Origin: Phaeosaccion multiseriatum
Taxonomy: Eukaryota; Ochrophyta, other classes
Assembly (NCBI GenBank): GCA_965112735.1
Contig: OZ218950.1
Coordinates: 1,116,001-1,180,000 of the forward strand
DNA: 64,000 nt
Direction of reading: 5' to 3'
A program made the position numbers and the translations under genes. Numbering within the stretch: position 1 is the first letter of the stretch; every line of letters starts with the position of its first letter. The notes under the pieces were generated by a model. The model saw only the letters and a program-made list of their open reading frames with translations, was not told the origin of the DNA and searched no databases. This document shows, piece by piece, positions 37,401 through 50,264 of this stretch.

Positions 37401-40400
37401 TAGTAGTAATAGTAGCAGTAGTAGTAGTAGGAGTGGTGGTGGTGGTGGTAGCGGTGCGGTAAGTTGTGTACCTGAGCGGCTCCTGGCCAGCCTGCCAGCG
37501 TTGCAAGCAGCTTCGCCCCTCCGGCGTGCACGTGCAAATCCGCCCTATACACAGCATAGAGGCAAGTCAGTGAAGGCGTAAGTCAGTGAAGGCGTACGTC
37601 AGCAAAGCATATAACCTAAGTGAGAGCAGGGTAAGTGTGATGTGTAAGAAAACATGGGGGGGGGGGAGACGGACGCACAAACATACGCAGAGGGACCTAC
37701 CCCATCTCCTTTACATGCGCCATACCAACACGTACCCTGTACCGCATACCCTATACCCTATACCCCATACCCCATACCCCATTCCCCATACCCCTTACCC
37801 CATACCCTATGTCCTATACCCTACACCCCATACCCTATACCCTATACCCCATACCCCATACCCTATGTCCTATACCCTATACACCATACCCTATACCCCA
37901 TACCCTATACCCCATACCCTACACCCCATACCCTATACCCCATGCCCTATACCCTATACCCCCTACCCCATACCCCATACTACATGCGAGAGCGAAGCAA
38001 GCGAGCGACACACAGGAAAGAAAAAAGCTGTGGGGGACGACAAGGACACGCACACACGCACCCACGCGCACCCACACACGCGCACCTCCTGTCAAGAGCA
38101 ACACACACACAGCCTCGAATCCAATCCCCCCCTAACGTAGAGACAATAATAATGTGAAGGCACAAGCAGCTTCAACGTAGAGATACACACCCACACACCC
38201 AAACACACACCCACACACACACACCCACACACCCACACACCCACACACCCACACACACACCTGTGCCACTTGGCCAGTACGTTTCGGACGGCGTTGGCGA
38301 GCATTGTGAGGGAGCACACGGGGGCTGAGAAGCGCGACACGAGTATTGCACGCCGACCGCTGCAGAATACGTACAGCACCTGGGCAGGGCAGGGGGGGGG
38401 GTCGTGGGGGTGGATGGATGGCAGTGGATGGAGGGTGTGTCGGGACAGAGGGGACGGAGGAGGTGGAGGAGGAAGAGAAGAAGAAGAAGAAGAAGAAGAA
38501 GAAGAAGAAGAAGAAGAAGAAGAAGAAGAAGAAGAAGAAGAAGAAGAAGAAGAAGAAGAAGGAGGAGGAAGAGGAGGAAGAAGAGGAGAAGGAGTAGGAG
38601 GCGAGGAGGGGATGAAGAAGAAGAAGAAGAAGAAGAAGAAGAAGAAGAAGAAGAAGAAGAAGAAGAAGAAGAAGAAGAAGAAGAAGAAGAAGAAGGAGGA
38701 AGAGGAGGAAGAAGAACAGGAGAAGGAGTAGGAGGCGAGGAGGGGATGAGGCGAGGAGGGGGATGAGGGAGAGTAGGAGGGGGAGGGAGAGGAGAAGGAG
38801 GAGGAGGAGAAGGAGGAGGAGGAGGAGGAGGAGGAGGAAGAGTAGGAGAAGGGGGGAGAGGAGGAGGAGGAGGAGGAGGAGGAGGGGGGGGATGAGGAAG
38901 AGGAGGAGGAGGAGGAGGAGGAGGAGGAGGAGGAGGAGGAGGAGGGGGATGAGGAAGAGTAGTAGTAGTAGTAGTAGGAGGAGGAGGCGAGGAGGGGGAG
39001 GAGGGGGCATCATCCCGTGTGTTTGTGCCCTCTCTTACCTCAAGCGCGCAGCGGATCACGTCCGGGTACTTGAGGCCCAGACATGGCAGGAGAGCGCCCA
39101 TTATACCCTGTGATGATACAGCAGTTGGTGATACAGTAGCAGGTTGGAGATACAGCAGCACCACCAGCAGTTGGTCATACAGCACCATCCCGCCCCGTCC
39201 TCCCCTCCTCTCCCCTCCCCACCCCCTCACTCCCAATCCGTACCGAGGAAAGCAGTGCCACTCTGCCCGCAGCGTTAGGCCCATCCGCCAGCTCCTTGAT
39301 GACACCAAGTAGTCGGCATACAGTGGGCCATCCAGTGCCTTCGTCGCCCTTTTCGGTGCCTCCGAGCTGCTGAGACGACGCGATGAAGTGCTCAATCGCA
39401 GAGATCAGTCCCTGGAGGGCCGGGAGGGGGGTGGTGGATGGCAGTGGATGACGGGGGGGTAGGGTGGTGGGTGTGGTGTGGTGAGGGGTGGGGGATGTCG
39501 AGGGAGCTCTCTGTCTTCTCATTTCCATTGAGACAGGACAAAATTCGATCACTCCCCCCGCCCCCGCCCGCACACACACAATCACACCCACACACTCACA
39601 CACACACACTGACCTGTACGAGTTTGGTGGCGAGTGCCCGTGCCGAAGCGGGGCCCAAGTCCACGATACGTTTCGACACCTGACCCAGGGGTGGGAGGGG
39701 GGAGTCCCAGGGGGGTGGGGAGGTCCCAGAGGGGGGAGCGGAGGGGCGAGGGGGAGAGGGGGCGAGGAAATGGCTCGGTCAGAGAAGCGGGTAGATGGAG
39801 AGCGTTTGGAGAACGGACGGGACAAACTGATGTTGTTCGTTGCATACAAAAGGGGACACCCACCCCCACCCTTGAGCGCTGTGTCCTGACACCTCCCCTT
39901 CTGTCATGACACCTCCCCTGCCGTCCTGACACCTCCCCTGCTGTCCTGACACCTCCCCTGTTGTCCTGACACCCACCCTTCTGTCCTGACACCCCCCCCT
40001 TGCCTGTGTCTTGACTCACCTCCTGCACGAGGGACGACACCACCGTACTGCTCGAACCCGCCAAACCGGAAACCAACAAAGACACACTTGCATACTCGCC
40101 ACTTCCTTCGCCCCCCCCCCCTGCTGCCGTTGCTGCTGCTGTTGTTGTTGTTGTTGTTGTTGCTGATGTTGCAGCTTCTGCTGCCCCCTCTGCCGGTGTC
40201 TGCTCTGCTGCGGCTGATGATGACTGGGAGGCTGTGACGAAGAGGGGCACCACCCTGTCCCATTGGTCAAGCATGCTCCTGAGGGCCCTCTCAGTCTGTT
40301 CAGAGGCGGCTTTGTCCTTCCTTCGACCCTCCAGAGAGCTGGCCATGCTTAGCCTGCGCAGTCACGGGGATTGGCCATATTGGGCATATTGGGTATGGTC

Positions 40401-41789
40401 ATTAGGGGTGGTGGTGGTAGTGGTGGTGGTGGTGATAAGGATGGTGGCGGTGGTGATGGTGATGATGAAGGTGGTGATGAGGGTGATGAGGGTGATGATC
40501 ATGGCGGCGGTGATGGTGACAATGGTGGTGGTGAGGGTGACAATGGTGGTGGTGAGGGTGACAATGGTGGTGGTGAGGGTGATGATGGTGGTGGTGAGGG
40601 TGACAATGGTGGTGGTGAGGGTGACAATGGTGGTGGTGAGGGTGACAATGGTGGTGGTGATGGTGACAATGGTGGTGGTGAGGGTGACAATGGTGGTGGT
40701 GAGGGTGACAATGGTGGTGGTGATGGTGACAATGGTGGTGGTGAGGGTGACAATGGTGGTGGTGAGGGTGACAATGGTGGTGGTGATGATGATGATGATG
40801 ATGGTGACAATGGTGGTGGTGATGGTGACAATGGTGGTGGTGAGGGTGACAATGGTGGTGGTGAGGGTGATGATGGTGGTGGTGAGGGTGATGATGGTGG
40901 TCATTGGGGATATGGGAGACAACGAGCCCAAGGCAAGTAAGAGGGAGGTAAGCGATTGTTAAAGGAAAAGGAACAGATTGATAGAGAGAGAGAGAGAGCG
41001 ACAGAGAGAGAGAAAGGGAAGTATCAAGCAGATGCAAAATAGGTAAGAGAGACAAGAGAGAGAGAAGAAAGGGAAGTATCAAGCAGATGCAAAACAGGTC
41101 CTTCGAACACCCTCCCACCCAACCCCTTCCCACCCCCCCCCATTCCCACGTCCCCTCCACTGCCATCCCCCAACTCCACACCCACCCACCTGCCCGCCAG
41201 TCTCCGCAGCTGCAACCCCCCCCATCCACTGCCATCCCCCAGCTGATGGAGTCGAACCGGTCCTGCACAGGGCAGCAGCACCTTTAACAACCGCAATCCC
41301 CCTACATGGTGCGCAGGACAGGCCGAGGCAAAACTCGACAGCTCCAGCAGAAACTCCCTTCCTCCTCCTCCTCCTCCTCCTCCTCCTCCTCCTCCTCCTC
41401 CTCCTCCTCCTCCCCCAAAGCCCCCGTAGCCCCAGATGCCACCCCGCCCGTCGTCTCCTCCCCCACCCGTCCCCTCCGCACGACTCCTTCTCCTCCTCCT
41501 GCCCCCTCCTCCTCGGCCTTGTGCGGGCTGCCCTGCCCCATCCCCCCCCGGGCAGAGCACTCGGCAGCAGCGCGCGACTTGGGCCTCTGCCCGCAGAGCG
41601 AGGGACACAAGCGCAGTGGGGCCGCTGAACAAGCCTTCTACTGCCATCCCTGCCCCTGTCACATCCCCTTCCCCTGCTTTCCCTGCCCCTGCCTGACCGC
41701 TTTCGCCTGCCTCTGCAGAGGGTGTGGCGCCTTTGCCTGACAAGGGAAGCGCCCCTATCGCTGCCTGGATGTCAAGCAAAGCCTGTGTG

Positions 41790-41847
<58 letters not shown>

Positions 41848-44800
41848 TGTGTGTGTGCATATGTGTATGGGTATGTGTGTGTGGAGCGTGTATGTGCACC
41901 ACCAGGAGATGGCAGCGGGCCGGATAGGGAAAGGATCAGTGGATCGACATCGGTTTTTGACGTGGTCGGGGTCACTGAGCTGACATTCTTCGTCAGATGC
42001 GAACTCACAGATTGGATGCCCAACTCACTAACCTGCACAGGAGACATTCCCCATGGACCACCCCGTGTCCCCATCCCCTTTCGTCCTCGCGCCTGCCCTG
42101 CCCCCCTTCCTAGAGGGAAAGGATCAGCCTCTGCATCAGTTGGTGATACAGCCGCCGCCCCCAGCCTTCCCATAGATGCCGCCAGGAGCCGAAGGGCCGG
42201 GAGGGTGGTCAACAAGAGAAGCTCTTGATAGCGCAGTGCGTCTAGGGCAATGGCCGTACTCCTTTGTCTCTTTCTCCGCCTCTCCTTCATTCGCTTCCTC
42301 ACCCCCGCACTCATCCCCTCCTGCTCCTCGCCTTTCTCCTCCTCGTCGTCCTCCTCCTTCCTCTCCTCCACCTCCTCCTTCGCTTTCCCCCTTCCCTCTC
42401 TCCGCTCCCCCGGTACGGGATCACCGCTGGCGACGGCGTCATCATAGTCCAGACAAGTGGATTCGAACATCTCCAGCTGCTGCACCACAGGCGCGGTAAA
42501 GACGCTCACCACGCCGCTGTAAGCCCCATCCTCTGAGGTCTCTGAACCCGAGATAGCACTCCCCCTCCCACTCCCACCGCCGCCATTTGTTGCATCAGCA
42601 GCTACCACCTTAGCCACGGCTGCCTTCCCTCCGGTCAGCCCTTCCGGTGGAGCTCCTTCTTCGACCTCCATCTCCTCGACCTTACAAGGGGGAGACTCTG
42701 TCTTCTTCACCCCCTTCTTCTGCCTCTTCTTGTTATTCTTGCTCCCACTCTCGAATGGTTCTCCCATCGCTTCCATCTTCACCTGCGCAACCCCACCTTC
42801 AGCTTCGGCTCGCTCGTCGCTCATCTCCCCACTCCTCCCCTCCTCCTCCTCCTCCTCCTCCTCCTCCTCCTCCTCCTCCTCCTCCTCCTCCTCTCTCCCG
42901 GCCTTCTCGTCCCTCTCCATCCTCTCGGCACGCATCCAGCACCATTGCCCTGGATTCACCTCCTTAGCAAGAGCATAGCCCAGCACCGCAAGCAGGGCCG
43001 ACAGGCCGCCCTCCACACAGCACAAGCCGTGTAACGCGTACCCCACCCGGCCACTCCTCTCTACACTCCAGGCCAGAGAGCGTAGGGCGAGGGTGAGCTT
43101 GACAAGCGTTAGGCTGCATCTCGCTCGACGGTCCTCCTCCAACACATAAGACCCCATCTCTGTGCATCTGTCTGTTTTTGTCTCTGTCTCTGTACCACCA
43201 ACTGACCCTGCTCCTGCTCCTCCTGCTACGTCTCCTCCTGCATCTTTGTCCACTTGCATGCCATTCCCCTCCTCCTCCTCCTCCTCCTCCTCGTCGTCGT
43301 TCTTCGTTGTCTTCTCCTTCTTTCTTGTTGTTTCTTCGGCTCCTCCTCCTCCCGTCACCAACTCCTTCCCGCTTTGCCGCTTCTGCTGCCCCTGTCCTTG
43401 GTGCTGTCGGTTCTCCTCTCCTCTCCGAACCCCCTCATCCAGCTCCCTCACTAGCCCCACCACCCCCTCCCACAAGCGCTGCACGGACCCTCCTCCTCCT
43501 CCTCCTCCTCCTCCTCCGGTGTCTGACAACCACTCCAGCGCCAGCAGAAGCTCCCTTACCTCCCCTGTTCGCACTCCAGGAAGGCTGTACCCATCGTGAT
43601 GGGGGCTTGATACGCTGCCTCGCACCCTCTGAATCACAAGTGGCAAACGGTGTACCAACGCCTCGGAGACAGCAGGGGAGTCTACCCACAGAAACCACAA
43701 GGCAACGGGCACCGGTAGGCTAGAGAGGGGACGAAGGAGGCGCCTGCAAAGGGCGTGTGCGGCACTTGATCTGCCTGCAGAGGAAGCACCGAGCTCTACC
43801 AGAGAGAGTACGGACGACATTTCGTCCGACCTGCCCCCGGTGCCTTTGGTGAGAGGAGGGGTCAGAGGGGATGGAGGGGGGGGTGGGGAAGGGAGGGGGA
43901 GGGAAATGAGTGCTGGCTTCCTCACCTCTTCCTTTCGTATGCTTGTTTCAAAACACGCAAGAGGAGGCACAAGTTTTAGTACAGACAGACAGACAGGCAG
44001 AATGATCTACAGGCAGACAGGCGGACAGACAGAGACAGCCAGACAGACTGACAGACTGACACCAGGTACTGACCTGTGGTGGTCTTGGCTGTGGCTGCGA
44101 GGAGTTGGCTGGTGAGGTGGGTAGTCTGCACCGCTCGAAGGAGCAAGCGGGAGAGCCCCCGGGGGGTGAGCAGAGACACGCACACTCCGTCTGCCACGTG
44201 GTCCAGCTGGAGGCATATGGGTGAGGAGGTGGAGGGGAGAGGAGGGGAGAGGAGGGGAGGGGAAGGATTGGAGGCGTACAGGTCAATCGCTTTATCTCAC
44301 TCACTCACTCACTCACCCACTCACCCACTCACTCACCCACTCACTCACTCACTCACGTACTCACCACTCACTCACTCCCACACTCACTCACACACACATC
44401 CCACTCACTCATTCACTCACTCACACATCTCACTCACTCACCTCACCTCACTTACTGACTCACTACTCAATCTCTCACTCACTTACTGTCTCACCACTCA
44501 CTCACACACACACACATCTCACTCACTCACTCACTCACACATCTCACTCACTCACTCACTCACTCACTCACTCACTCACTCACTCACTCACTCACTCATC
44601 CACTCACTCACTCACTCACTCACTCACTCACTCACTCACCGTGTGGGTATGTTCTCCTGCCGCCCATGCCGTAAGCGGTGTCTTGAGGCTGCTCGGGTCC
44701 AGCGCCTCTACTAAAGCACTGCTCTCCACAGAGGAAGAGAGGGCGGGAGAGAGAGACGTAGAGAAGAGAGAGAGGAAAGAAAAGAGAGAGAGATGGAAGG

Positions 44801-45538
44801 GGGGCAGGGGAGAGGAGGGGAGGGGGGAGAGAGACAGAGACGGGAGAGAGAGACAGAGAGGGAGGGAGGGAGGGAGGGAGAGAGAAAGAAAGAAGGGAGA
44901 GAGAGGGACAGAGGGGGAGAGATGAACGACAGCAGCAAGACATGCCACAGCCACAAAAAAGGGAGCGGAAGGGAGGGCGGAAGGGGGGGCGGGGGCGGGG
45001 TGGAAGAAACGGTTTTCGAGGCTGAGTGGGGGGTGAAGGAAAGGCCTATAGGGGTGGCAAAGAGAAGGTAGGGGAGGGTCTAATACCCTGAAACTGAAAG
45101 TGTTGTACACGGGTTGGTGACACGCTTCTTGACTTGACTTGACTGGACGACGCACCTGCAGGAAGAGGGGGCACCAGCGAAGATGAGTCCCCCTGTGAGC
45201 ACATCCCCTGCACAAGTCCTAAAGCCCGACCCAAGGCCTCCCTTTCCTCCAAACGCCCCGCCTCCTCCGCCCCCTCCTGGGGAGGATAGCAGTCGGAGCA
45301 CGACAGCTCGGAGACCGACGAAGAGCAGCGTAGCAGCGCACCCAAGGGGGCCGGGGGGGGCTCCTGTTGGAGGGGTATGGGGAGGTGGGGGAGGGCGGGC
45401 GTTGGGAGAGGTATATGGGTATGGGAATGGATGGTGGCGGTTGGAAAGAAATGAAGTGCCAGGGCGAGGGGGCGAGGGGGAGGGGGTTGAGGAGGGGAGC
45501 ACAAGAGCAGCTGCTGTCTGCCTACCTATACACACTCG

Positions 45539-45589
<51 letters not shown>

Positions 45590-48500
45590 GCTGCTGCCTC
45601 CTGCACTGAAGCTTCGGCGGACAGCGCCGCGGCCACCGCCAGTGCGGCTGGGAGTGAGGAAAGAGAGAGAGTGAGAGTGAGAGAGCGAGAGAGTGTGTGA
45701 GAGAGAGAGTGAGAGAGAGTGTGAGAGAGAGAAAGGCAGATGGGCGGGCATACGGGCCAGGGCACACAGGTAGGCAGGCAGGGAGGGACAGGCAGGCATA
45801 TGGGTGAGGGCAGACAGCGGGCATATGGGCAAAGACAGACAAGCAGGGAAAAGGGCGAGAGGGAAACAAACAAAGCAAACACAGCCTCCTCCGTACTCGC
45901 CGCCCCCGCCCCCACCCCCCCTACTTGGACGAGGGTAAACGAACGTACCAGGAAGCTCCAATCGCCAAAACAGCCGAACGAGCGAAGGAGGTATTCCTTC
46001 GACCTGCCCCTTCTTCCCCCACCCTGCCCCGCCCCCATGCAGCCGGGCAGCTGCAGCGGTTGGTGATACGGCAGCCAGCCCCGCGGTGCCATCCACTGCC
46101 ATGCCCCCTTCTTTGTCCTTGTCCAGCAGGGCCGCGAGGGAGTGTCCAGAGGCGTCCTTCAGAGCGTCCAGGGCAGCTCTTGCGGGTGGAAGCATACGGG
46201 CTGATGTACCACCAACTGCTGCATTGGACCGCTCTGAGAAGCGAAGGGCGAGGAGAGCGTCGAGACTGTTGAGAGTGCTTGCCATGGCCTCAAGTTCACT
46301 TGTAACGACATTGTTGGCGAGAGACGCAGGGGGGGCGCCACCCGTCTTGCTCGCCCATTCGTAGATATCAGACACCTTTGTCTCTGCAGAAGACTCTGGC
46401 TCCTGCCCCTCCTGCTCCCCCTGTTGCTGCTGCTGTTGTATCACCAACTGCTGTATCTCGTCGCCAATGCGCACATCCCGCGGCCCAAGCACCACCTTTT
46501 TCAGCGCCTTTAACTGCGTAGAACGCTCTTTCTCCCCCCCCTCCTCCTCCTCCTTCTCCTTCCCTTCACGTGGGCCTTCCCTTCCTTCCTTTCCGGCAGA
46601 GTCTACCTCCATATCGGTTTCGCCGTTCTCGCCTTTGCACGGCAAGACCGCAAGAGAGCAGTACGGCAAGGAAGTGAGAGCAGAGAGAGCAAGGAAGTGA
46701 GATACGTTTCACGTTCGGAGGGAGAAGGATACAGGCAGACAGGCAGACGGAGAGACGGCAGGCAGACAAACCAGCCTGAGAGAGAGAGGCATATGAGCAG
46801 ACAGTGAGGTGTGTGACATGCTGACTGTACCTCCCTCTCCCAAGTTGGAGTTGAAGTTGAAGGCGGCTGAGGCGTTGGCGGCGGTGTCGCGGAGCTTCTC
46901 CAGGCACTTGTACAGGGACACCGTCTGAGGGGAGGGGAGGGCAAGCAGAGGAAAGGGAAAGGGAGGGGAGAGGCAAGCAGGGGATGGGGAGGGGCAAACA
47001 TGAGGAGGAGGAAGAGGAGGAGGAGGAGGAGGAGGAGGAGGAGGAGGAGGAGGAGGAGAGGGGGAGAGTCAAGGGGAAGGGGGACAGGGAAGGGCAGGGG
47101 GAAGGGGAAGAGGGAGGCCCTAACAAGAGGGAGGGGAAGAGGGATGCCCCAGTAAAAGGGAAGGGAGACTCAAGCAGGAGAAGGGAGACACCCCATCAGG
47201 ACAAAGAAGGGGACGCCCAAGAGGAAGAAAAGCCTAAAACAAACAGTTTCAGAAGCGCTGAACACACCACCAGCATCGTACCCTCCGTAGCCGCCGCTCG
47301 TCTTGAAACTCCCTCCCATGCTCACTCCCACCCACCCACACACCTGTACTATCCAACGCCCGTGCTGTATCGCTAGAGGGTGCCTCGCTCTCTTCGCCAG
47401 CACCACTGCGACCGCCTCCAGACCTGTCGTCCGCGCGGGGGCAGGGCGTGCTTCACCTTCCACACCGTCGTTCCTACCAGCCCCGCCAACACTGCCATCG
47501 GCCGCCGCACCATCACCACCACCATCACCACCACCACCATCACCATCGGAGGAGGAGGAGGAGGAGGGCCTCTTGTCGGTGTCTCTTGGCTTGCACAGAG
47601 CCTCAATCACCTCGATGTGGGCCACTCCCGCTGCCAAGGCTCCGAGGGCGTGCACCACACAGAGGGGCGGAGTGTAAGGGTCGTCCAGAAGGACCAACAC
47701 ACCCTCCAGACCCCCGTCCTCCAGCCAAGCCCGGGCAAAGGGCTCTGCCGCCATACAAGCTTCGAGCAAGTGGAGGCCCGCTCGCGCTACTCGATGCCCT
47801 GCTGCTGCTGCAGGAGTGGTAGAAGGAGGAGGAGGAGAAGAAGGTGGCGACTCTAACCGGGGGCGCTTGCTACCCTTGCCCCTCTTTGTCGTCTTCTTCT
47901 CCTCCTCCTCCTCCTCCTCCTCCTCCTCCTCCACCTTCTTCTTGCTGTTCTGCTCCTTGTTGCTCTCGTCCTCGCCCTCCCTCGCATCCTCCTTCTCCTC
48001 TTCCTCCCCCCCTTCCCCCTCTTCCTTCTCTTCCTCCTCCTCCTCCTCGTCGTCGTCGTCCATGCGCCGTACAGCCCCCTTGACTGCCCCAAGCAAAGCT
48101 CCCACCACTTTGGGGGACATCGCCTCCTCACTGGTGACACACTTAGCTGCTGCGTGTCTGCTCACTGACGTACTGCTGCTCGTGGCTGTGCTGCTGCTGC
48201 CCTCCGCGAAGCACGCCGCAACGGTCGCTGCGGCGGTGTGAAGACGGTCTATCGAAGGACTGCTTACAACAACTGGCACTGCTGCTGCTGTATCACCAAC
48301 TGCCGCCGCCGCTGCTGCTGCTGCTGCTGCTGCTGCTGCATCACCGAGGAGGGTCTCCGCCGCCTGCGACAGGGCCTCCACCTGCCTAGCGGAGAGCTGA
48401 AAGTCCTTCGAAGCAGGGTCTCGCCCCTCCATGTCAGCAATAAGGTAGGAGGGCGGAGTGGTGAGAGCGGTCTCGAGCTGCGCGCTGCCCATCCCGTTCA

Positions 48501-49938
48501 TACCACCAACGTCCCCCATTCCTTCCATACCCGTACCACCACTGCCTGCCCCCGCCTGCGTGATTGCTGGCCTCGCCATCCTCTCCACCCACCCTCCCAC
48601 AGAGCTCTTGGCTGAGGCAGGCCATGTTGTAGGCATTTCCTCCCCTGTTGGTGATACAGCAGATACGCTTCCACTAACGAGCGGCACCCAAGGGCGACCT
48701 TCCGCGCGGATCTCGAAGGGCTTTGGCAGCAAAGCCTTGGCCCGAGCTGCCTCCTCCTCTTTCTCCTTCCTCGCTTTCTCTATCCTTTCGGCCGCGGCTC
48801 GATCGACTGTTTCCTTCTGCATACTATACCCTTGCTCCTTCGCCTGCTGCTGCTGGTACTGGTGCTGCTGCTGCTCCTCTTTCTGTGCCCCACTTCCATT
48901 CCCGCCGCCCCCGTTCAGTACCCCCATCGCCTGTCGCTGTAGGAGTTGCTCCACCCCGGACAGCTCTCCATTAGCAGCCGCTGGAGCTTGCACCGCTACT
49001 TGCAGTGGGTCTCCCATCCCCGGTGGAAGATAGCCAACTCCTCCTCCTCCTCCTCCTCCTCCTCCTCCTTGAGCTCGGGGAGATACGCCCACGACGCCGT
49101 TGGCTGCTACTCCTCCTGCCCCTGCTCCCCCTGCTGCTGCTGCCGGCGCACTACCCAAGGGGGCTCCTTGCACTCCCCCGGGGGGCACTGCTTGGTGAGG
49201 GGAGGGTGGCTGGTGGTACTGCTGCTGCTGTGGTTGCTGCGGAGGCTGGAAGGGGGCTTGCTGCTGCGTTGGTGCGGGTGGTGGTGGTGGTGGTGGTGGT
49301 GGCGGTACAAAAGCCGGGGGCTGCACCAGCTTCAGAGCAGATGCCCCCTGCTGCGGCGGCTGGGAGATCTGGGATATTTGTTGGAGCACCTGCTGCTGCT
49401 GCTGCGGCGGCAGCGCCCCAATGTGAATGCCGTACAAGAGCACACTGATGTTGTCGTAGTTCCCTCTGAAAGCAATGTGTCTCGTCACCACGGGCGCCAC
49501 GGTAGGGTACCTCCCGCCCGCCTGTCCGCGAACCTCGATCTGCGGGATGATCCACTCGAAATCCTCGCTGCTAGCGTCGCCTTCCGTCGGTACCGGCGCA
49601 TCCTTATGGCGCTTGGCCAAGACTTCAAAGGTAAAGGGCGTCCTCTGTGTCTCTCCTTTGAAGGCCTGGCACTGCTCGGGCACGGGCGTAATGTCCGGAG
49701 GAATCACCTCGATCCTCTGCAAAAGGATGGGGTATCGAAACACCACCTCATCCACTGTGACTTCAGTGCTTGGATTGCCTCCTCGGCTCTCGTCCAGAGC
49801 TTGGCTAAAGTTGCCAGCGAAAAGCAATACAGGCGGGGGTGGAGGGGCAAGTCCTACTCCAGGAGCAGGGCCTGCACCGCTCGCAGACGCCACGCCGGCC
49901 GTAGACGCGACTCCGGCCGCGCCACTTGCTCCTATCAT
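34411..49938 (-). CDS. Virilizer-like (VIRMA) m6A writer-complex scaffold
   Basis: Probable scaffold of the nuclear m6A mRNA methyltransferase complex. Nineteen exons with consistent phases: 49938-47344, 46924-46831, 46632-45949, 45647-45588, 45363-45156, 44721-44640, 44206-44074, 43843-42033, 41782-41190, 40353-40020, 39679-39614, 39411-39244, 39107-39039, 38379-38261, 37544-37472, 36963-36705, 36328-36170, 35825-35628, 35342-34411. Total 8,637 nt, about 2,878 aa. The N-terminal domain resembles virilizer: VLLFAGNFSQ, VVFRYPILLQRIEVIPPDI, then FRGNYDNISVLLYGIHIG. The remainder is helical, armadillo-like (GLHLLEACMAAEPFARAWL, HALGALAAGVAHIEVIEALC) with long acidic, Gln-rich and Gly-rich inserts. 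Human and plant proteins of this family are roughly 1,800-2,150 aa, so this one is long through low-complexity inserts. At least nine dispersed-motif copies lie in its exons and introns. The start ATG could be internal to a longer 5' exon. Confidence 0.72.
35828..35970. repeat. (GGGA)n run at a virilizer-like splice acceptor
   Basis: On the coding strand a (CCCT)n tract of about 140 bp runs into the CTCTCAG acceptor of exon 18. Confidence 0.9.
36965..37075. repeat. (GGGA)n run at the exon 16 acceptor
   Basis: On the coding strand a (CCCT/CCGT)n tract abuts the CTTAG acceptor of exon 16, as at exon 18. Confidence 0.85.
37135..37445. repeat. (AGT/AGC)n trinucleotide tract in virilizer-like intron 15
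   Basis: About 300 bp of interleaved GTA and GCA trinucleotides, open in several frames but not coding. Confidence 0.9.
37728..37985. repeat. Degenerate heptamer array (TACCCTA/TACCCCA)
   Basis: About 35 seven-base units, mostly CATACCC and TATACCC, in virilizer-like intron 14. It resembles degraded C-strand telomere repeat of the plant/algal CCCTAAA type but is not identical. Confidence 0.85.
38468..38960. repeat. (GAA)n/(GAG)n purine tract in virilizer-like intron 13
   Basis: Nearly 500 bp of GAA, GGA and GAG trinucleotides, including two copies of a GAA array each followed by AGGAGGCGAGGAGGGGATGA. Likely segmental copying inside the tract. Confidence 0.9.
39112..39186 (+). repeat. Cluster of four dispersed-motif copies
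   Basis: Successive variants of GTTGGTGATACAGCAG in virilizer-like intron 12: TGATGATACAGCAG, GTTGGTGATACAGTAG, GTTGGAGATACAGCAG and GTTGGTCATACAGC. The first provides the CAG acceptor of exon 13 on the minus strand. Confidence 0.85.
39882..40002. repeat. 20-bp minisatellite, virilizer-like intron 10
   Basis: Six units of the form TGTCCTGACACCTCCCCTGC with a few substitutions. Confidence 0.9.
40395..40910. repeat. 21-bp minisatellite, virilizer-like intron 9
   Basis: About 24 units of GGTGGTGGTGAGGGTGACAAT with GAT/GAG and AAT/GAT variants. Open in all six frames because the unit is a multiple of three; not coding. Confidence 0.92.
41783..41862. repeat. (GT)n microsatellite abutting the exon 9 acceptor
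   Basis: On the coding strand (CA)n runs directly into CACAG at the exon 9 boundary, supplying the acceptor. Confidence 0.9.
44295..44639. repeat. (CACT)n array starting at a virilizer-like splice donor
   Basis: On the coding strand the intron after exon 6 reads GTGAGTGAGTGAG from its first base and continues for about 340 bp. Confidence 0.92.
45541..45587. repeat. (CA)n array starting at the exon 4 donor
   Basis: Coding strand GTGTGTGT from the first intron base after exon 4. Confidence 0.92.
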
Positions 49939-50264
49939 AACAGCTGCGTTTATATATAAAGGAGAAGGGGGTGGGGGGGATCCAAAAGAAAATCGAGGTC
50001 ATCCAATAAACGGCGAATCGAGATCTTTCACAGATGGCGTAGTGAGCTCCAACCGGATATCCAACACAGCATGAGAGCTGATTTCCCGCGAAGAGGTCCG
50101 AAACATGACCTCCACCTGGACAAGGGGAAGGGCTCACAATCATCCTTCTACCCTACAGTTGTAAAGCAACTCTTCTGGCCACCATAGCCAGAGACTCTGT
50201 GCAGCTGCTTGGAAAAGGGACGGCATCAGTACCCAAACGTGAAGAGGAGAAAGAGAAATAAAAT
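49939..50264. promoter_or_regulatory. Divergent promoter region, virilizer-like / unrecognised plus gene
   Basis: 326 bp between the proposed start codons. A TATATATAAA stretch lies at about 49951-49960, very close to the virilizer ATG, so it is either a promoter element of a short-leader transcript or part of an upstream intron. Confidence 0.4.

Noticed and set aside
40234-40962. Long open frames of repeated Gly/Asp, His/Pro or Val/Met
   Set aside because: They are all readings of the 21-bp minisatellite inside a virilizer-like intron.
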